Assembly (NCBI RefSeq): GCF_030160395.1
Contig: NZ_BSOG01000005.1
Location: 62,001 to 126,000 of the forward strand
DNA: 64,000 nt
Source of the DNA: Chitinimonas prasina
Lineage (GTDB): Bacteria; Pseudomonadota; Gammaproteobacteria; Burkholderiales; Chitinimonadaceae
Direction of reading: 5' to 3'
Under the pieces are notes generated by a model. That model had not been told where the DNA came from. It searched no databases and saw nothing but the letters and a program-made list of their open reading frames with translations. Shown in pieces: positions 60,872-64,000 of the stretch. The number at the start of each line of letters is the position of its first letter. The first letter of the stretch is position 1. The position numbers and the translations under genes were made by a program.

Positions 60872-62284
60872 ATGCAATACATCAGCACCCGCGGCGGCAT
60901 GGCCCCGCAAGCCTTCAGCGACATCCTGCTCGGCGGCCTGGCACCCGATGGTGGCCTGGTCGTCCCCGAAGTGTACCCCCAGGTAGACAATGCCACGCTG
61001 CAAGCCTGGCGTAGCCTGAGCTACCCGCAACTGGCCTATGAGATCGTATCGCGCTTTGCCACCGATATCCCGGCTGCCGATGTACGGCGCCTGGTGGAAG
61101 CGGCCTATACCCGCGATGCCTTCGGCAGCGATGAGATCACCCCGCTGACCGAGCTGGAACCCGGCCTGCACCTGCTGCACCTGTCCAACGGCCCCACGCT
61201 GGCCTTCAAGGACATTGCCATGCAGTTGCTGGGCCAGTTGTTCGAGTACGTCCTGGCCCGCCGTGGCGAATCGGTCAATATCGTCGGCGCAACTTCGGGC
61301 GATACCGGTTCCGCTGCCGAATACGCCATGCGCGGCAAGCAGGGGGTCAATGTCTTCATGCTCAGCCCTCATGGCCGCATGAGCCCCTTTCAGCGGGCAC
61401 AGATGTTCAGCCTGCAGGATGCCAACATCCACAACCTGGCCGTGGAAGGCACCTTTGACGACTGCCAGGATATCGTCAAGGCCATCAACAACGACGCCAG
61501 TTTCAAGGCCAGCTACAAGATCAGCGCCGTCAACTCCATCAACTGGGGCCGTATCGTTGCCCAAGTGGTGTATTACTTCCGCGCCTACCTCAAGGTAGCC
61601 AGCAAGATAGGCGATCCAGTGGACTTCGTAGTGCCCTCCGGCAACTTCGGCAATATCTGCGCCGGCCATATCGCCCGCCAGATGGGCCTGCCCATAGGCA
61701 AGCTGGTGGTCGCCACCAACGAGAACGATGTGCTGGACGAGTTCTTCAAGACCGGCCGCTACACCGTGCGGGGGTCCGCCGCCACCCATGCCACCTCCAG
61801 CCCCTCGATGGACATCTCCAAGGCCTCCAATCTGGAACGCTTTGTATTTGACTTGATAGACCGCGACAGTGCCGCGCTGGCCGGCCTTTGGCGCGAAGTG
61901 GACAGCACCGGCGGCTTCGACTTTGGCAAAACGCCCTCGTTTGCCCGCATGGTGGGCGAGTTCGGCTTCAGCTCTGGCAAGAGCACCCATGCCGACCGTA
62001 TCGCCACCATACGCAGCGCCAAATCGCGCTGGAACGTGGTACTCGACCCGCATACGGCAGATGGCGTCAAGGTCGCACTGGAAAGCCGCCGTCCTGGCGT
62101 GCCCATGGTCACTCTGGAAACCGCCCTGCCCGCCAAGTTCGAGGCCACCATCCTCGAAGCCCTGGGCGAACAGCCCCCGCGCCCCGCCGAGCTGGCCGAT
62201 CTGGAAAGCCGCCCCCAGCGCAGCAGCGTGATGCCCAACGACGCGGATGCCATCAAGCAGTACCTGATCAGCACCTTGGCCTGA
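60872..62284 (+). CDS. thrC: Threonine synthase
   Basis: 470 residues, the usual proteobacterial length, from ATG 60872 (CACAGGAAAC in front). Starts MQYISTRGGMAPQAFSDILL; the PLP-lysine region is NGPTLAFKDIAMQLLG, and GATSGDTGSAAEYAM is the phosphate loop. Converts O-phosphohomoserine to threonine. A rejected ATG lies 54 bp upstream. Downstream is an orphan binding protein. Confidence 0.97.
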   Translation: MQYISTRGGMAPQAFSDILLGGLAPDGGLVVPEVYPQVDNATLQAWRSLSYPQLAYEIVSRFATDIPAADVRRLVEAAYTRDAFGSDEITPLTELEPGLHLLHLSNGPTLAFKDIAMQLLGQLFEYVLARRGESVNIVGATSGDTGSAAEYAMRGKQGVNVFMLSPHGRMSPFQRAQMFSLQDANIHNLAVEGTFDDCQDIVKAINNDASFKASYKISAVNSINWGRIVAQVVYYFRAYLKVASKIGDPVDFVVPSGNFGNICAGHIARQMGLPIGKLVVATNENDVLDEFFKTGRYTVRGSAATHATSSPSMDISKASNLERFVFDLIDRDSAALAGLWREVDSTGGFDFGKTPSFARMVGEFGFSSGKSTHADRIATIRSAKSRWNVVLDPHTADGVKVALESRRPGVPMVTLETALPAKFEATILEALGEQPPRPAELADLESRPQRSSVMPNDADAIKQYLISTLA

Positions 62285-62392
62285 TACGCCCATGCAAGAG
62301 GTAGCCGCCATCCGGCGGTTATCTCCTTGCTTACCAGCAGGCCGGCATGACAAGCACTATGCTTGAGGCAGTCCCCGTGCTGCACCTAGCCC

Positions 62393-63181
62393 ATGCGATT
62401 GCTGCCTCTGATCCTTGCCCTGCTTGCCCCTGCCGCGCTGGCTGCCAGCCCCGCCGGTACCGAGACCCTGCGCATCTGCGATGACGGCGGCGGTTGGCCG
62501 CCCTATATCTGGCAGGATGGCAGCACGGCCGATGGCACCCCCATCCTGAAAGGCTACTCTGTCGATGTACTCAAGCGGATTGCCGACGATGCCGGGCTGG
62601 ATTTCAAAATCGACATGCTGCCCTGGGAGCGTTGCCAGGCGCTGCTGAAACGCGGTATGTACGAGTTGGCCCTGGGCGCCTCCCTCAATCCCGAACGGGA
62701 ACGGGATTACATGCTCAGCCACGCCTACTACCAGACCACCAGCGTCTATTTCTACAGCCGCCAGCGCTACCCCAAAGGCCTGGCTGTACAACAGCTACCC
62801 GACCTGAAGAAGTATCGCGTTTGCGGCCTGCACGGCTACAACTACGAAACCTATGGCCTTGGGCCCAAGGACGTGGACCGGGGCACCTCGCAGTTCCCGC
62901 AGCTGATTGCCAAGCTGCATGCCGGGCATTGCGACCTGTTTATCGAGAAGCGCGAAGTCATGGTGGGCTTTAGCCTGACCGACGCCAAGATGAAGCGGCT
63001 GCTGCACGACACCCGCCTGACCAGCGCGCCCGTACCCGGCGTCACCGCCACCAGCTTCCATATGATGCTATCCCGCGCCACCCCCCGCAGCCGCGCTTTA
63101 CTGACCCTGCTCAACGCCGGCATCGATGCCATGGCGGAAAATGGCGAACTGGCTAAGCTGCGGAAGCGCTACTTACCCTGA
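62393..63181 (+). CDS. Periplasmic amino-acid-binding protein, family 3
   Basis: 262 residues with signal peptide (MRLLPLILALLAPAALAA). ETLRICDDGGGWPPYIWQDG, YSVDVLKRIADDAGLDFKIDMLPWERCQALLKRGMYEL and LVAKLRKRYLP-like ending show an ABC/family-3 receptor. Third orphan of the window; no transport genes adjoin. Cysteine pairs (CD.. and CQALLK) may stabilise the fold. Confidence 0.88.
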   Translation: MRLLPLILALLAPAALAASPAGTETLRICDDGGGWPPYIWQDGSTADGTPILKGYSVDVLKRIADDAGLDFKIDMLPWERCQALLKRGMYELALGASLNPERERDYMLSHAYYQTTSVYFYSRQRYPKGLAVQQLPDLKKYRVCGLHGYNYETYGLGPKDVDRGTSQFPQLIAKLHAGHCDLFIEKREVMVGFSLTDAKMKRLLHDTRLTSAPVPGVTATSFHMMLSRATPRSRALLTLLNAGIDAMAENGELAKLRKRYLP

Positions 63182-63362
63182 TGGTTAGTGTGAGGGATGG
63201 GAACACAAGGCCAAAGTACAGGTGATACCGCATGTGCCGGTTCGGAGCGTGTTGCGCCAGCCAGGCGACAGGGCGCCGAACGCCCTTACTACGGGTTAAA
63301 TGCGCGCTCACTGATCGTGTCTCACTTACCTAAGCGACCTCCCGAAAATACAGCTGGCCTGA

Positions 63363-63368
63363 TATACT
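63363..63368 (+). promoter_or_regulatory. Strong extended -10 promoter element, possible stable-RNA promoter
   Basis: TGATATACT at 63360-63368 is an extended -10 (TGnTATACT). The following GCGGCCCGC is a GC-rich discriminator typical of stringently controlled stable RNA genes. It probably drives tRNA-Leu 170 bp downstream, and the RNA between. No gene was found in 63182-63540 otherwise. Confidence 0.6.
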
Positions 63369-63374
63369 GCGGCC

Positions 63375-63535
63375 CGCACAAAGTTTCAGGGGTACGCTGC
63401 TGAAAAGGTAGGAAGCTTGGAGCGCGCAGTGAGGATTTTCGCAAGTCGTTGATATCGTTAACGACGATGCAGACCGGCAATCCCGCTACGTCGGTTCGAT
63501 TCTTGACCCGCCTCCACACCCACCAGCAGCTTGCC
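63375..63535 (+). ncRNA. Possible tRNA-like remnant or leader RNA before tRNA-Leu
   Basis: Between the promoter at 63363 and tRNA-Leu. It contains a GTCGTT-AACGAC hairpin (around 63445-63465) and, at 63491-63525, TCGGTTCGATTC followed by CGCCTCCACACC, reminiscent of the T-arm and 3' end of a class II tRNA or tmRNA. No complete cloverleaf could be built, so it is more likely a remnant or attachment-site copy. Confidence 0.3.
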
Positions 63536-63540
63536 TCACC

Positions 63541-63625
63541 GCCCGGATGGTGAAACTGGTAGACACAAGGGACTTAAAATCCCTCGGCGCAAGCCGTGCC
63601 GGTTCGATTCCGGCTCCGGGCACCA
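63541..63625 (+). tRNA. tRNA-Leu, anticodon UAA
   Basis: Acceptor GCCCGGA pairs with TCCGGGC; discriminator A and encoded CCA follow. Class II with long variable arm (TCGGCGCAAGCCG). Anticodon stem AGGGA/TCCCT surrounds CTTAAAA, anticodon TAA at 63575-63577. T-arm GCCGGTTCGATTCCGGC is standard. Decodes UUA/UUG. Confidence 0.97.
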
Positions 63626-63658
63626 GAATACAGTCCAAGTAGTTCCAAGGAATTCCAG

Positions 63659-63694
63659 AAAACCCGTATCGTTGCTAGCGATGCGGGTTTTTTG
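63659..63694 (+). terminator. Intrinsic terminator after tRNA-Leu
   Basis: AACCCGTATCG (63661-63671) pairs with CGATGCGGGTT (63679-63689) allowing one T-G pair, then TTTTTT (63688-63693). It stands 34 bp past the encoded CCA and is a good transcript end. Confidence 0.9.
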
Positions 63695-63824
63695 TTGTCC
63701 TTGTGCGTCCATGAAGGTGTGTCCAGATCCAAGTTTTTGTGTACCTTTCTGTGTACCTACAAGCAGGCCAAAAGTACACAATCTAGCGACATCACATCCC
63801 GCTGACTGATCTAGCCGTCCCGCG

Positions 63825-63977
63825 TTAGTGTTCGGCCAGCTTGCGTGTCTCGATGCCACAGGCGGCAAGCGCTGCCTGTACCGCTGGCGTTTCGACGGCA
63901 AGCTGGTATAGCTCGCCCTGGGATGTTACCCACCGTATCCTTCTCTGCGGCCCGTGAGTGTCTATCGGTACTTGTAT
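63825..63977 (-). other. Open 50-codon frame with protein-like character, no start
   Basis: Ends IETRKLAEH at TAA 63825-63827 and holds WVTSQGELYQLAVETPAVQ upstream, which reads like a real coiled/alpha protein fragment, but no ATG, GTG or TTG stands in frame before a TGA upstream. It may be the remnant of a gene from an element inserted at tRNA-Leu. The rest of 63626-64000 shows no full gene. Confidence 0.25.
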
Positions 63978-64000
63978 TCACTGCTTCCTTCTGAATCCAT

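Noticed and set aside
60857-62353. Leftward 498-codon frame opposite thrC
   Set aside because: Shadow of thrC for the same reasons.
63375-63535. tmRNA (ssrA) gene
   Set aside because: Too short and no tag-peptide frame; only the last bases resemble a tmRNA/tRNA end.
63536-63901. Leftward frame reading PEPESNRHG... across tRNA-Leu
   Set aside because: It is the well-known spurious frame antisense to a tRNA-Leu gene; the tRNA and its terminator explain the sequence.
1-64000. CRISPR array or insertion sequence
   Set aside because: No regularly spaced repeats and no transposase-like frame were found on either strand.

Overview
The window looks like a chromosomal segment of a high-GC betaproteobacterium, most likely in or near the Neisseriales. 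The evidence is gene order (yggS/proC/yggT/DUF167 divergent from pilT-pilU; alaA-hom-thrC), protein flavour and GC-rich third positions. Genus cannot be fixed by eye. An oddity is frequent use of the isoleucine codon ATA despite the high GC. No CRISPR array, rRNA operon, insertion sequence or complete prophage was seen.

Layout. 1-3.6 kb: a tight NAD/ADP-ribose operon (NAD synthetase end, macrodomain, NMN adenylyltransferase-Nudix fusion, KptA RNA 2'-phosphotransferase, dual-specificity-type phosphatase). 4.1-6.1 kb: a short Asn-rich leader peptide, mutually exclusive hairpins and an intrinsic terminator, then an AspRS carrying features of the non-discriminating type. This appears to be a classical transcription attenuator that senses charged tRNA(Asn), and it is the strongest discovery in the window. 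6.1-10.1 kb: cytochrome c/DUF1501/DUF1800 operon. 10.3-18.2 kb: ParA ATPase, RNase D-like exonuclease, secreted metalloprotease, Yip1 protein, HU, SRAP protein, GNAT. 18.2-22.4 kb: five overlapping genes (thermostable-hemolysin family, AMP ligase, haem-oxygenase-like diiron protein, SDR, TPR), probably an uncharacterised acyl-metabolite pathway. 22.6-30.7 kb: RDD protein, divergent RlmN-like enzyme, TonB/TolA-like protein, OmpA, and the DUF167-yggT-kinase-proC-yggS cluster. 30.8-33.0 kb: pilT-pilU. 33-42.4 kb: regulators, a pseudopilin-like protein, a TetR/isochorismatase-like divergent pair, apt and a purine permease, a tyrosine phosphatase and lipoproteins.

42.5-47.9 kb: an iron-uptake operon (TonB-dependent receptor, PiuC-type dioxygenase, PepSY-flavodoxin reductase) behind a Fur-box promoter whose leader carries an early intrinsic terminator, so a Fur-controlled small RNA or attenuated leader is likely. 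48-63.2 kb: relA, three orphan family-3-type solute-binding proteins, an MFS exporter, nadC, pstS, an MTH938-like protein, alaA, a GNAT, hom, a MOSC protein and thrC. The window ends with tRNA-Leu(UAA), its terminator and what may be remnants of an integrated element.

The links between genes are mostly metabolic: NAD synthesis (nadE, NMNAT, nadC) with ADP-ribose recycling; aspartate-family amino acids (hom, thrC) with AspRS attenuation and RelA. A small dispersed palindromic repeat (three copies) sits just downstream of genes.
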